Of a stretch of 64,000 bases of DNA, positions 10,604 to 20,692 are shown piece by piece. Made by a program: the position numbers and the translations under genes. Source of the DNA: Alphaproteobacteria bacterium (GTDB lineage: Bacteria; Pseudomonadota; Alphaproteobacteria; Sphingomonadales; Sphingomonadaceae). The notes below the pieces were generated by a model. That model worked only from the letters and a program-made list of their open reading frames with translations, searched no databases and was not told where the DNA came from. The stretch covers positions 1 to 64,000 of the forward strand of contig JAGWWF010000020.1 of assembly GCA_018970445.1 (NCBI GenBank). The letters are read 5' to 3'. The stretch's first letter is position 1. The number at the start of each line of letters is the position of its first letter.

Positions 10604-11904
10604 GGCCGCACCAGCGCCGCCACGTCCACCCGCGCCTTCAGCCGCGCGGCCAGCAGATACATGCCGGCAATCTTGCGCTGGATGAACAATATATCGGGCG
10701 GCGGCGCGATGAAATGGTCGCGCTGGCCGATCAGCGTGGTGGATTGCTCCTTCAGATTGCCGGCCAGCCCGGCGGCGCCGAAGTCGAACGGGCCCGCCAG
10801 GCGCAGCGGGGCAAAGCCGTCGCGCGCCATGGCCAGGATCGTGTCGGTCATCGCGGCCGGCGCGTCGGGCGGCAGGATGCCGATATCGGCCATCGCCCGC
10901 AGCAGGGCGGCATCATCGCCGGCCAGGCCGGCGGCCAGCAGCGCGCGATAGCCATCGCTGATTGCAGCCGGCACCGCACGCGCTGCCCCGAAATCCAGCA
11001 GCACCAGCCGGCCGCTGTTCACATCATAACGATAATTGGCGAAATTGGGATCGGTCTGCATCAGCCGCCAATCGAACAGTTCGGCCATCAGGATGCGCAG
11101 CATCAGGGTCATCAACCGGTCGCGTTCGGCCTGGGGCAGGGCGGCGGCCTTGTCGATGGCCACGCCCTTCACATGGCCCATGGCCAGGATTGTCGGGCGG
11201 GACAGATCGGCGGCCAGCGCCGGCACCACCACGTCGGGCCAGCTGGCGGCCAGTTCGCCAAAGCGCGCCAGCATCGCGCCTTCGCGGGCATAATCGGCCT
11301 CCTCGTGCAGCTGGCGCTTGGCCTCGGCCAGCAGCGGTTCCACCGCAAAGCCGGCCGGCAGCAGGCCCGACAGCTTCACCAGCGTGGCGACATTGTCGAC
11401 ATCGGCATCGATGCTGGCGGCCACGCCGGGATATTGCACCTTGATCGCCAGATCGCGCCCGTCCAGCGCCACCGCCCGGTGCACCTGGCCGATGGAGGCA
11501 GCGGCAATCGGCGTGCGGTCAAAGCGCTGGAACATCGCTGGCCAGCCCGGGCCCCAGCCGGCTTCCAGCGCGGCGTTCAGCTGTTTTTCCGGCATCGGAT
11601 CGGCTTCGGCGCGCAGCCGGGCCAGGATGTCGGCCAGTTCGCGCGGCAGCACCTCGCCGCCGTCCATGCTGATCAGCTGGCCCAGCTTCATGGCAGCACC
11701 GCGCAGCCGCGCCAGTTCATCGGCCAGCCGCCGGGCATTGGCCGGGCTCAGCAACAGGCTGGGCAGATCGGGGCGCTGGCCCTTCAGCATCTCACGCGCG
11801 CCGCCGCCGATCACATTGCCGGCAATGCCGCCGGCCAGCCGGCCAAAACCGGCCAGGCGCGACAGGCGGGAGGAGGGGACAGTGCGGGGACGGGCTGGCA
11901 ACAT
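10591..11904 (-). CDS. ABC1/AarF/UbiB-family kinase-like protein
   Basis: LRGAAMKLGQLISMDG, IGQVHRA, LAIKVQYPGV, QTDPNFANYRYD...LLDFGAAR. Confidence 0.92.
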   Translation of the reverse strand: MLPARPRTVPSSRLSRLAGFGRLAGGIAGNVIGGGAREMLKGQRPDLPSLLLSPANARRLADELARLRGAAMKLGQLISMDGGEVLPRELADILARLRAEADPMPEKQLNAALEAGWGPGWPAMFQRFDRTPIAAASIGQVHRAVALDGRDLAIKVQYPGVAASIDADVDNVATLVKLSGLLPAGFAVEPLLAEAKRQLHEEADYAREGAMLARFGELAASWPDVVVPALAADLSRPTILAMGHVKGVAIDKAAALPQAERDRLMTLMLRILMAELFDWRLMQTDPNFANYRYDVNSGRLVLLDFGAARAVPAAISDGYRALLAAGLAGDDAALLRAMADIGILPPDAPAAMTDTILAMARDGFAPLRLAGPFDFGAAGLAGNLKEQSTTLIGQRDHFIAPPPDILFIQRKIAGMYLLAARLKARVDVAALVRPYTD

Positions 11905-11962
11905 GGGGTTGCCTTGCGCTCCCCGTTCTGTCGGCGCCAGTGCGGATGATTGCCGCGCCGGT

Positions 11963-13492
11963 TCAGGCGGCCAGCCCGAACGCCTGTTCCAGCACCAGCA
12001 GTTCCTCTTCCAGCAGATCGGTCAGGGCCTGCACATCGGGCAGGATATTGGCCCCGGCGATCAGGCCGAAATCCAGCTGGTCGCGATAGCCCTGCACGGT
12101 GATGTTCAGCGCCATGCCGTGGGTGACGATGGAGACCGGATACAGGTGCAACAGTTCCGCGCCGGCGGCATAGAGCGTCATGCGCGGGCCGGGCACGTTG
12201 GATATGCACACATTGGTGGCCGGCGGCAGCACATCGGCCAGGCCCGACCGGGAATAGAGCAGCGCCAGCAACTGCGCCGCCACCGGCAGGCCCAGCGCCG
12301 AAGCATTGGTCATCAACGGCACGAACGCCTTGAACGGGTTCACCATGTCCTTGGCCTTGCCGGATTCGGCGATGATCGTGGCCAGCCGCTGTTTTGGATC
12401 GGCGATGTTGGTGGCCAGCGGGCAGATCATGGCAAACACCTGGTTGTTGGCGTTGGCATTGCCTTCGTCGCGCAGCGAAATCGGCACCCCGGCGGTCAGC
12501 GGCTTGTCGGGCACCTCGCCGTGCTGCGCCAGATAGCGCCGCAACATGCCGGCCGAAATCGCCATCACCGCATCGTTCAGCGATCCGCCGGCGGCCTTGC
12601 CCACCGCCTTCACCCGCGGCAGCGACAGGGTGATGCTGCCAAAGGCGCGTTCGGAACTGATCGACTTGTTCAGCACCGTCTTTGGCGCGACCAGATTCTG
12701 CAGATCGGCCAGCCTGGCCGGATCGATGAAGCTGGCCATGCTGCGCGCCGCTGCGCCCGCCATGGCCGGCATCGCGGCGGCCAGTTTCACCCCCAGCTCC
12801 ACCTGGCCGGCAACATGATCGAGCAGCACCGAACCCAGATCGGTCTTGCCGGTGCGCGGCATCGAGAAATTCACCGCTTCGGGCGAAAACGGCGCCTGCC
12901 AGAAGCGCAGATATGATTGCATGGCGTTGTTCGTCGCCTCGGCCAGGCTGGGCTTGTCCTCGGCCGGGGCTTCGGCGGCCGCCGGGCGGGGGCGCGGCCT
13001 GGCATCGGGCACCACATCGTAAATGATCTTGGTCAGCGCCACACCAGCGCCGCCGTCGATCAGCGAATGGTGGATCTTCACATACAGGCCAACCTGGTTG
13101 CCGGGCATATGTTCAAAGACATAGAATTCCCACAACGGCCGGGCACGGTTCAGCAGCTTGGCATGCATCCAGCCCACGGTGCGCCGCAAGGCCGCCATGT
13201 CGCTGGGGGCGGCCAGGCTGGCGCGGAAGATCTGGCGGTTGATGTCGAACTGTTCGTCCTCCACCCAGCTGGGATGGTCGACATCCAGCGCGGTGCGCGC
13301 CAGCTTGCGCTTCAGCATCGGCGCATCGGCAATGCGATCGGCAATCTGCGCCTTGAAGGCTTCGAAGAAATCGCCGTCGTAACCGTCGGGCAGCTGGAAC
13401 ATCGAAAGCGAGCCGACATGCATCGGCATTTCCGGGGTTTCCATGTACAGAAACCCGGCGTCCAGCGTGGACAATTTCACCGCAGCAGCCAT
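11963..13492 (-). CDS. Wax ester synthase/acyl-CoA:diacylglycerol acyltransferase (WS/DGAT)
   Basis: HHSLIDGGAG (HHxxxDG) and SNVPGP motifs. Confidence 0.93.
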   Translation of the reverse strand: MAAAVKLSTLDAGFLYMETPEMPMHVGSLSMFQLPDGYDGDFFEAFKAQIADRIADAPMLKRKLARTALDVDHPSWVEDEQFDINRQIFRASLAAPSDMAALRRTVGWMHAKLLNRARPLWEFYVFEHMPGNQVGLYVKIHHSLIDGGAGVALTKIIYDVVPDARPRPRPAAAEAPAEDKPSLAEATNNAMQSYLRFWQAPFSPEAVNFSMPRTGKTDLGSVLLDHVAGQVELGVKLAAAMPAMAGAAARSMASFIDPARLADLQNLVAPKTVLNKSISSERAFGSITLSLPRVKAVGKAAGGSLNDAVMAISAGMLRRYLAQHGEVPDKPLTAGVPISLRDEGNANANNQVFAMICPLATNIADPKQRLATIIAESGKAKDMVNPFKAFVPLMTNASALGLPVAAQLLALLYSRSGLADVLPPATNVCISNVPGPRMTLYAAGAELLHLYPVSIVTHGMALNITVQGYRDQLDFGLIAGANILPDVQALTDLLEEELLVLEQAFGLAA

Positions 13493-13557
13493 GTGGCGGC
13501 CCCCAATCCCAAAGACAAACCTTGGGGGCGGCGTTAGCCAAATGTCAATCGCCGCGG

Positions 13558-14343
13558 TCAGCGGGCATAGGCAAAGCCGAACGGGCCACCCCGGCGGAAC
13601 GGGCTGAACTGGCCTTCGGGCTGGGCCAGCCGATCGGCCACCGCCCACAGCGCCGCCGGGTTGACGCCGATGCCGACATGGCTGGCCAGGTGCACCTCGA
13701 TATTCTCGGCATTGGCGGCCGGGCGGGCAATGCACGTGCGCCAGTTCACCACGCCATCCAGCCGTGTGTAGATCGACGAATTGGGCACCGGCAGATCGCC
13801 GGCCAGCAGGCTCAGGTCGGCCGGATCGGGATCGCCTTCCTTGGACATATATTCATACAGGCGCTTGGCCTTGGTGGCATTGATGTCGCCGGAAAACGGG
13901 CTGCCCAGGGTGATCACGCTGCGCACCGCATCGGGGTTGGTGAGCGCGAGATAGCGGGAAAACACCCCGCCCAGGCTCCAGCCGACCAGCGAGACCTTGC
14001 GGCCGGTTTCGGCGTGGAGATCGGCCAGCTGCTGCTGCAGATTATCGCGTATCCTGTAGAACCGCCCCAGGTTGCGGCCATTGCCCCAGGGGCGGGCATC
14101 ATGGCCCAGATCGGCCAGATAGCGCCGCAACGGCACGGTGGAGCGATCACTTGCCATGAAACCGGGCAGCACCAGAACGGGGTGGCCATCACCGCGCGGC
14201 GCCATCATCATCGCCGGCCGGGTGGCAACGGCAGCGGCCAGCTCGAACAAGCCCCGCCCTTCGGTAAGGGTCAGCAGCAGCGACGGCGCCCGCAGGCGTG
14301 GCGTTTCTTCGAAAAACGAGGCATTTGCAGTTGCGGTCGACAT
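13558..14343 (-). CDS. alpha/beta-fold hydrolase (lipase-like)
   Basis: PVLVLPGFMASD and VGWSLGG nucleophile elbow, followed by GSPFSGD. Confidence 0.82.
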   Translation of the reverse strand: MSTATANASFFEETPRLRAPSLLLTLTEGRGLFELAAAVATRPAMMMAPRGDGHPVLVLPGFMASDRSTVPLRRYLADLGHDARPWGNGRNLGRFYRIRDNLQQQLADLHAETGRKVSLVGWSLGGVFSRYLALTNPDAVRSVITLGSPFSGDINATKAKRLYEYMSKEGDPDPADLSLLAGDLPVPNSSIYTRLDGVVNWRTCIARPAANAENIEVHLASHVGIGVNPAALWAVADRLAQPEGQFSPFRRGGPFGFAYAR

Positions 14344-14436
14344 GCGGGGCGGGCCTTTTCGGCTGCGATCAAGGCTGCCACCCTGCACCCGCATCGTCGC
14401 AGGCGCAACCCAACTGACTGTAATGTGCTGCAACGC

Positions 14437-14464
14437 AAAAAGGCCGGCGTGAAGCCGGCCTTTT
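14437..14464. terminator. Bidirectional intrinsic terminator
   Basis: AAAAGGCCGGC-gtgaa-GCCGGCCTTTT perfect hairpin. Confidence 0.75.
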
Positions 14465-14469
14465 CAGGA

Positions 14470-14545
14470 TGGTGACCCCTACGGGACTCGAACCCGTGTT
14501 TTCGCCGTGAAAGGGCGACGTCCTAGACCGCTAGACGAAGGGGCC
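14470..14545 (-). tRNA. tRNA-Glu (anticodon TTC)
   Basis: Reverse complement GGCCCCTTCGTCTAGCGGTCTAGGACGTCGCCCTTTCACGGCGAAAACACGGGTTCGAGTCCCGTAGGGGTCACCA; 7-bp acceptor stem, encoded CCA. Confidence 0.96.
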
Positions 14546-14630
14546 AGCAGCGAGAGGCCGCCTGTTATTGGGCCGGGGGCCGCCCGTCAACAGCGATTTT
14601 GCGCCAGGCTGTGGAAAAAACCGTCCCGGC

Positions 14631-16418
14631 TCAACGGCCATCGGCGAAGGCGGCATCATCCAGTTCCAGTTCCACCGCGTTGCCGCCCGTCCATTCATCG
14701 CGCTTCACCCGGCCGGCGATGTGCAGCGGCCGACGGCCGGCGCCTTGCAGCGCTGCGCCCATTTCGCTGTCACCCTGCCGCCAGGCCATCGCCTTGATGC
14801 GGCCGCCATCGGCCCCGGCCAGTTGCAGCCGCAGATGATTGTCGCCCACGATGCGGGCATCGACGATGGTGAAGGGGCCGGCGGCCACCCGCGGTGCCGG
14901 CCAGCCCTGGCCATAGGGGCCGGCGGTTTCCAGCACATCCACCAGCCCGGCGTTCAGCCCGCGCGGTGCCACGGCCACATCGATCGACAGGCTGCGATCG
15001 GCGGTGGCCGCCGCCACGGCAGCGGCCAGCCGGCTGTTCAGAAAGGCGTCGAGTGCGCCGATGCGGTCGGCCGCCACGGTCAAGCCCGCTGCCATGGCGT
15101 GGCCACCGCCGGCAATCAGCAGGCCATGATCGGCCGCCGCCAGCACCGCCGCGCCCAGATCGACGCCAGCGATTGAGCGGCCCGAACCCTTGGCCGTGCC
15201 ATCGTCCTGGATGGCGATCACGATCGCTGGCCGGCCCAGCCGTTCCTTCAGCCGGCTGGCAACAATGCCGATCACGCCGGGGTGCCAGCCGGCACCGGCG
15301 ACCAGCGTGCAGCCCGGCGCATCGCTGCCTGCCGCCATCGCCGTGGCCAGCGCGGCGTCTGTCACGGCCTGTTCGATGGCGCGGCGTTCCTGGTTCAGTG
15401 CATCCAGCCGCGCCGCGATGTCGGCGGCTTCGGCCGCATCATGGGTGGTGAGCAGCCGCACGCCCAGATCGGCCTGGCCCACCCGCCCGCCGGCATTCAC
15501 CCGCGGCCCCAGCGCAAAGCCCAGATCGCGGGCCAGCGGCGCGCGGCTCAGCCGGGCGGCATCGGCCAGCGCGGCCATGCCGATGTTTTCCCGCCGCGCC
15601 ATCATCTTCAGTCCCTGGGTGACAAAGGCGCGGTTGAGCCCGGTGAGCGCCGCGACATCGGCCACCGTGCCCAGCGCCACCAGATCGATCAGGCGCATCA
15701 GATCGGGTTCGGCCCGGTTGGCGAACCAGCCCCGACCGCGCAGCAGGCGATTGAGCGCAACGGCGAGCAGAAAGGCCATGCCCACCGCGGCAAGATGGCC
15801 GAACCGCGCCGCTTCGGGCGCTTCATCCAGCCGGTTGGGGTTCACCAGTGCGATGGCCGGGGGCAGGGCGGTGCCGGCCTTGTGGTGATCCACCACGATC
15901 ACGTCCAGCCCGGCGGCCCGGGCAGCCTCCAGCGCGGCAAAGCCTTGTGTGCCGCAATCAACCGTGACCACCAGATCGGCCCCGGCCTGTTTCAGCGCCA
16001 CCAGCGCATCCGCTGACGGGCCATAGCCTTCCAGCAGCCGATCGGGGATATAATGGCCCACCTTGCCGCCAAGGCTGCGCAGATGCCGGATCAGCACGGC
16101 CGCCGATGTCGCGCCATCCACATCATAATCGCCGTACACAACGATCAGTTCGTCGCGTGCCAGTGCGGCGGCCAGCCGTTCGGCGGCCACATCCATATCG
16201 GCAAAGATCGACGGATCGGGCAGCCAGGCCCGCAGTGTCGGCGCCTTCAGCCGGGGGAAATCCGTGCTGTCGGCGCCGCGGCTGCGGAACAGATGGTGCA
16301 GCAGTTCATCATCACCGCGCCCGTCCAGCCCGTCGCCGGGCGGCAAGCCACCCCGCCAGGCCCAGCGCTGGCCAGACAGCGAGGCGGTGATGCCAAGAAC
16401 GGGGCGCAGATTGTCCAT
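14631..16418 (-). CDS. recJ: Single-stranded-DNA-specific exonuclease RecJ
   Basis: YGDYDVDGATSAA and VVDHHKAG DHH-family motifs, GGHAMAAG DHHA1 motif. Confidence 0.95.
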   Translation of the reverse strand: MDNLRPVLGITASLSGQRWAWRGGLPPGDGLDGRGDDELLHHLFRSRGADSTDFPRLKAPTLRAWLPDPSIFADMDVAAERLAAALARDELIVVYGDYDVDGATSAAVLIRHLRSLGGKVGHYIPDRLLEGYGPSADALVALKQAGADLVVTVDCGTQGFAALEAARAAGLDVIVVDHHKAGTALPPAIALVNPNRLDEAPEAARFGHLAAVGMAFLLAVALNRLLRGRGWFANRAEPDLMRLIDLVALGTVADVAALTGLNRAFVTQGLKMMARRENIGMAALADAARLSRAPLARDLGFALGPRVNAGGRVGQADLGVRLLTTHDAAEAADIAARLDALNQERRAIEQAVTDAALATAMAAGSDAPGCTLVAGAGWHPGVIGIVASRLKERLGRPAIVIAIQDDGTAKGSGRSIAGVDLGAAVLAAADHGLLIAGGGHAMAAGLTVAADRIGALDAFLNSRLAAAVAAATADRSLSIDVAVAPRGLNAGLVDVLETAGPYGQGWPAPRVAAGPFTIVDARIVGDNHLRLQLAGADGGRIKAMAWRQGDSEMGAALQGAGRRPLHIAGRVKRDEWTGGNAVELELDDAAFADGR

Positions 16419-16461
16419 GCCCTGTCATGGGCAGGTGCGGGGATTCGGGCAAGCGCCGGCG

Positions 16462-17442
16462 TCAGCTGTGGCGGGCGGCGCGATGCTCTCCGCTCACCCG
16501 GCGCACGGTGCCGGTGGAGGCGCGCATCACCACGGTTTCGGTGGTGATCATGCCGTCCTTGCGGCGCTTCACCCCTTTCAGCAGCGAACCATCGGTCACG
16601 CCGGTGGCGGCAAAGATGCAATCGCCCTTGGCCATGTCGGTCAGGCCATAGATGCGATCCAGATCGGTGATGCCCCAGCGGCGGGCGCGGCCGCGTTCAT
16701 CGTCGTTGCGGAACAAGAGGCGGCCCTGCATCTGCCCGCCCACGCAGCGCAGCGCAGCGGCAGCCAGCACGCCTTCCGGCGCCCCGCCCGATCCCATGTA
16801 CAGATCGATGCCGGTATCGGGGTTGGTGGTGGCGATCACGCCGGCCACATCGCCATCGGGGATCAGCATGATGCCGCAGCCCAGGGCGCGCAGTTCGGCC
16901 ACCAGCGCCTCGTGGCGCGGCCGGTCGAGCACGCACACGATGATGTCGCCAGGGGCCACGCCCTTGGCAGCCGCCACGGCCGTCACATTCTCGGTTGGCG
17001 TGCGATCCAGGCTGATGATGCCTTCGGGATAGCCGGGGCCAACGGCAATCTTGTCCATATAGACATCCGGCGCGTTCAGCAGGCCGCCTTCTTCGGCAAT
17101 GGCCAGCACGGCCAGGGCGTTGGGCCCGGCCTTGGCGGTGATGGTGGTGCCTTCCAGCGGATCGAGCGCGATATCGATGCGCGGGCCAGTGCCAATCGCC
17201 TTGCCCACCTTTTCACCGATGAACAGCATCGGCGCTTCATCGCGTTCGCCTTCGCCGATCACCACCGTGCCATCAAAATCCAGCTGGTTGAGCGCGTTGC
17301 GCATCGCTTCCACGGCGGCGGCATCGGCGGCCTTTTCATCGCCGCGCCCGATCAGTCTGGATGCGCCGATGGCGGCATATTCGGTGACACGCACCATTTC
17401 GAGCACGAGCACGCGATCAAGCACTTGGCTGGCTGCCGTCAT
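16462..17442 (-). CDS. glpX: Class II fructose-1,6-bisphosphatase
   Basis: VVIGEGERDEAPML, DPLEGT, GSGGAPEGVLAAAALR. Confidence 0.95.
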   Translation of the reverse strand: MTAASQVLDRVLVLEMVRVTEYAAIGASRLIGRGDEKAADAAAVEAMRNALNQLDFDGTVVIGEGERDEAPMLFIGEKVGKAIGTGPRIDIALDPLEGTTITAKAGPNALAVLAIAEEGGLLNAPDVYMDKIAVGPGYPEGIISLDRTPTENVTAVAAAKGVAPGDIIVCVLDRPRHEALVAELRALGCGIMLIPDGDVAGVIATTNPDTGIDLYMGSGGAPEGVLAAAALRCVGGQMQGRLLFRNDDERGRARRWGITDLDRIYGLTDMAKGDCIFAATGVTDGSLLKGVKRRKDGMITTETVVMRASTGTVRRVSGEHRAARHS

Positions 17443-17512
17443 CTGATGTTACCCCTGTTGTATCGAATCAGTGGCGGCTGCCTTACGCCCGCCAGCGCGC
17501 AGGCGAAAGACG

Positions 17513-18805
17513 TCAAAAATCGAGGATGTGCATCATCACCGGTTGCCCGCTCACCGCCGGAGAGGCGGCCATGCGGGCAAGGCTCTCCACCACATCGGCC
17601 TCGCGGGCTTCGTGCGTCACCATCACCACCATGGCATCGCTGCTGCTCGATGTGCCGCGCTGCACCAGGCTTTCGATCGAAACGCCGCAATCCCTGAGCG
17701 CCGCCGTCAGTTCGGCCAGCACCCCGGCCCGATCGGCCACATTCAGCCGCAGATAATAACGCCCGCGCCGGTCTGCCGCCGGTGCGCGGGGCAGGGCGGC
17801 CAGATCAGCCACCGGCATCACGAACGGCGGCCGCACATCGCCGCGGGCAATATCCACCAGATCGGCGACCACGGCGCTGGCCGTTGGCCCTTCACCCGCG
17901 CCGCGCCCCTGGAAAAACAGCCGGCCAACGAAATCACCTTCCACCACCACGGCGTTCAGACTGCCCATGGTCGTGGCAATCGGGTGATCGACGGGAACCA
18001 GCGCCGGGTGCACGCGCTGGAACAGCTTGCCGTCTTCCGCTTCGGCCAGGCCCACCAGCTTGATGCGGAAACCCAGCGCGGCGGCCTGGGCGATATCGGC
18101 GGCGGCCACATTGCGGATGCCGTGGGCCGCGACGCCGGCAAAATCGATGCGTGCCCCAAAGGCCAGCGCGGCCAGGATGGACAATTTGTGGGCGGTATCA
18201 ATGCCATCGATATCGAAACTTGGGTCGGTCTCGGCAAAGCCCAGCGCCTGCGCATCGGCCAGCACTTCGGCAAAGCCCAGGCCTTCGGCCTCCATGCGCG
18301 ACAGGATATAATTGCAGGTGCCGTTCATCAGGCCATAGACGCGGGTGATGCGGTTGGCCGCCGCGCCTTCGGCCAGGCCCTTGATCACCGGAATGCCGCC
18401 GGCCACAGCGGCCTCATATTTCAGCGGCAGGCTGGCTGCTTCGGCCGCTGCCGCCAGTTCCAGGCCATGATGGGCCAGCATGGCCTTGTTGGCCGTCACC
18501 AGCGGCTTGCGCTGCGCCAGCGTGCGCCGCGCCAGGGTGAGCGCCGGGCCGTCGGACCCGCCGATCAGTTCCACCACCACATCCACATCATCGCGGGCGG
18601 CAAGTTCGGTGGCATCATCCACCCAGGCGACGCCGTCAAGGCTGATGCCGCGATCCCGGCTGCGATCGCGCGCCGAAACGGCAGTCACCATGATCGGCCG
18701 CCCCGCCCGCCGCGCCACCAGATCGGCGTTCGCGCTGAGGATCTTCACCACGCCAACGCCAACATTGCCGAGGCCGGCAAGGCCGATACGAAGAGGAGTG
18801 TTCAT
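17513..18805 (-). CDS. hom: Homoserine dehydrogenase
   Basis: IGLAGLGNVGVGVV NAD-binding motif, NGTCNYIL, C-terminal ACT domain. Confidence 0.95.
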   Translation of the reverse strand: MNTPLRIGLAGLGNVGVGVVKILSANADLVARRAGRPIMVTAVSARDRSRDRGISLDGVAWVDDATELAARDDVDVVVELIGGSDGPALTLARRTLAQRKPLVTANKAMLAHHGLELAAAAEAASLPLKYEAAVAGGIPVIKGLAEGAAANRITRVYGLMNGTCNYILSRMEAEGLGFAEVLADAQALGFAETDPSFDIDGIDTAHKLSILAALAFGARIDFAGVAAHGIRNVAAADIAQAAALGFRIKLVGLAEAEDGKLFQRVHPALVPVDHPIATTMGSLNAVVVEGDFVGRLFFQGRGAGEGPTASAVVADLVDIARGDVRPPFVMPVADLAALPRAPAADRRGRYYLRLNVADRAGVLAELTAALRDCGVSIESLVQRGTSSSSDAMVVMVTHEAREADVVESLARMAASPAVSGQPVMMHILDF

Positions 18806-18863
18806 CCGGTTTTTCCCGTTGCGGCAAGAGCTTTTGCCCATGTAGCGATGCCGCTTGCCACCA

Positions 18864-18885
18864 TGCAAGCCGCCTTCGGCTTGCA
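18864..18885. other. Inverted repeat (9-bp stem, 4-nt loop) in the hom/antitoxin divergent intergenic region
   Basis: TGCAAGCCG-CCTT-CGGCTTGCA, perfect arms. Confidence 0.6.
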
Positions 18886-18915
18886 CGTGACAAGGAAAAT
18901 CCTTACTGTTGCGGC

Positions 18916-19146
18916 ATGATCCAGAGCCGTTTGACCGCAAAGGCGCAAACCACCGTGCCGATGGCCGTGCGCCGGGCGCTGGGCCTGAAACCCGGCGATG
19001 CCATCAATTATGAAATCAATGGTGACAAGGTGGTGTGCACCCGCGCCGCCAGCGTGGATGCCGATGGTTTCCTGAACAATGTCATGCTGTTCAGCGAATG
19101 GGCGAGTGACGAGGACAGCGCCTATGACACGCTTGGCCAAGGGTGA
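18916..19146 (+). CDS. AbrB/MazE-like antitoxin
   Basis: MIQSRLTAKAQTTVPMAVRRALGLKPGDAINYEINGDKVVCTRA: SpoVT/AbrB swapped-hairpin pattern. Confidence 0.85.
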   Translation: MIQSRLTAKAQTTVPMAVRRALGLKPGDAINYEINGDKVVCTRAASVDADGFLNNVMLFSEWASDEDSAYDTLGQG

Positions 19147-19456
19147 TGTGATCTGGGTGGCCTTTCCGTTTGTGGAACAGGGCCAGTTGAAATCCCGGCC
19201 AGCGCTGGTGCTCAATTTTGCCGATATTGGCGATGGTCTCTGTTGGGCTGCCATGATCACCGGTGCCGGCAAGGCGGCCTGGCCGGGGGATGTGCCCATC
19301 GCCGATCACCACGCCTGCGGCCTGCCGATCGCCTCCATCATCCGCACGGCCAAGCTCGCGACGCTGAATGCCGCGGCGGCGCAGCGCATCGGTGCAGTGC
19401 CGCCGGCAACGCTGATCGCGGTCGATGCCTGGCTGCGGACAAAGCTGGGCCTGTAA
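19124..19456 (+). CDS. PemK/MazF-like toxin
   Basis: KGDVIWVAFPFVEQGQLKSRPALVL typical PemK/MazF N-terminus; overlaps antitoxin by 23 nt. Confidence 0.82.
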   Translation: MTRLAKGDVIWVAFPFVEQGQLKSRPALVLNFADIGDGLCWAAMITGAGKAAWPGDVPIADHHACGLPIASIIRTAKLATLNAAAAQRIGAVPPATLIAVDAWLRTKLGL

Positions 19457-19480
19457 GCCGCCGCCTCAGCCCTCCACTGA

Positions 19481-20692
19481 TCAGCCCCCAGCCTTCACCG
19501 ACGGCGTGTTCACCCCCATCGATTGCAGATATTTGCGGATGTTGCGCGCGGCCTGGCGCAGGCGCTGTTCATTTTCCACCATGGCGATGCGCACGAAACC
19601 CTCGCCATCCTCGCCATAGCCAACGCCCGGCGCCACCGCGACGCCGGCTTGCGTGAGCAGCTGCTTGGAAAATTCGAGACTCCCAAGATGCGCCAGCGCC
19701 GGCGGCAGCGGGGCCCAGGCGAACATGCTGGCGCGCGGCGGCGGAATATCCCAGCCGGCCCGGCCAAAGCTTTCCACCAGCACGTCGCGGCGGCGGTGAT
19801 ACAGCGCGCGATTCTGCGCCACGATATCCTGCGGGCCGTTCAGCGCCGCCACCGCCGCCGCCTGGATCGGCGTGAACGCACCATAATCCAGATAGGATTT
19901 CACCCGGGTCAGCGCCGAAATCAGCGTCTTGTTGCCCACCGCAAAGCCGATGCGCCAGCCGGCCATGGAGTACGTCTTGCTCATCGAGGTGAATTCGATC
20001 GCCACATCCCTGGCGCCCGGCACCTGCAGGATCGACGGCGTGGGGCAGCCATCAAACCAGATTTCCGAATAGGCCAGATCGGACAGCACCCAGATATTGT
20101 GCTTTTTCGCAAAGGCCACCACCCGTTCATAAAAGGCCAGATCGGCCACTTCGGCGGTGGGGTTGCTGGGGTATCCCATCACCAGCACGCTGGGGCGGGG
20201 CACGGTGAAGCGCACGGCGCGTTCCAGCGCCTCGAAATAGCGTTCGTCCGGCGTGGTCGGCACGCTGCGGATCGTCGCCCCGGCAATGATGAAGCCGAAG
20301 GTGTGGATGGGGTAGGACGGGTTGGGCGCCAGCACCACATCACCGGGCGCGGTGATCGCCTGGGCCAGATTGGCCAGGCCTTCCTTGCTGCCCAGCGTCA
20401 CCACCACTTCGCTGTCGGGATCAAGATCCACGCCAAAGCGCCGCTCGTAATAGGCCGCCTGCGCCTTGCGCAGGCCGGGAATGCCCTTGGACGCGCTGTA
20501 GCCGTGCGCATCCGGCTTGGCCGCCACTTCGGCCAGCTTGGCGATCACGTGGGGCGGCGGCGGCAGATCGGGATTGCCCATGCCCAGATCGATGATGTCG
20601 TCTCCGCGCGCGCGCGCTGCGGCCCGCATGGCGTTCACTTCCGCAATCACATAGGGCGGCAAGCGTTTGATGCGGTAGAATTCGTCCTGCAT
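19481..20692 (-). CDS. alaC: AlaC/LL-DAP-aminotransferase-like PLP aminotransferase (likely glutamate-pyruvate/alanine aminotransferase)
   Basis: Class I/II aminotransferase; DLGMGNPDLPPPPHV, SMSKTYSMAGWRIGFAVGN; close to AlaC-type sequences. Confidence 0.88.
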   Translation of the reverse strand: MQDEFYRIKRLPPYVIAEVNAMRAAARARGDDIIDLGMGNPDLPPPPHVIAKLAEVAAKPDAHGYSASKGIPGLRKAQAAYYERRFGVDLDPDSEVVVTLGSKEGLANLAQAITAPGDVVLAPNPSYPIHTFGFIIAGATIRSVPTTPDERYFEALERAVRFTVPRPSVLVMGYPSNPTAEVADLAFYERVVAFAKKHNIWVLSDLAYSEIWFDGCPTPSILQVPGARDVAIEFTSMSKTYSMAGWRIGFAVGNKTLISALTRVKSYLDYGAFTPIQAAAVAALNGPQDIVAQNRALYHRRRDVLVESFGRAGWDIPPPRASMFAWAPLPPALAHLGSLEFSKQLLTQAGVAVAPGVGYGEDGEGFVRIAMVENEQRLRQAARNIRKYLQSMGVNTPSVKAGG

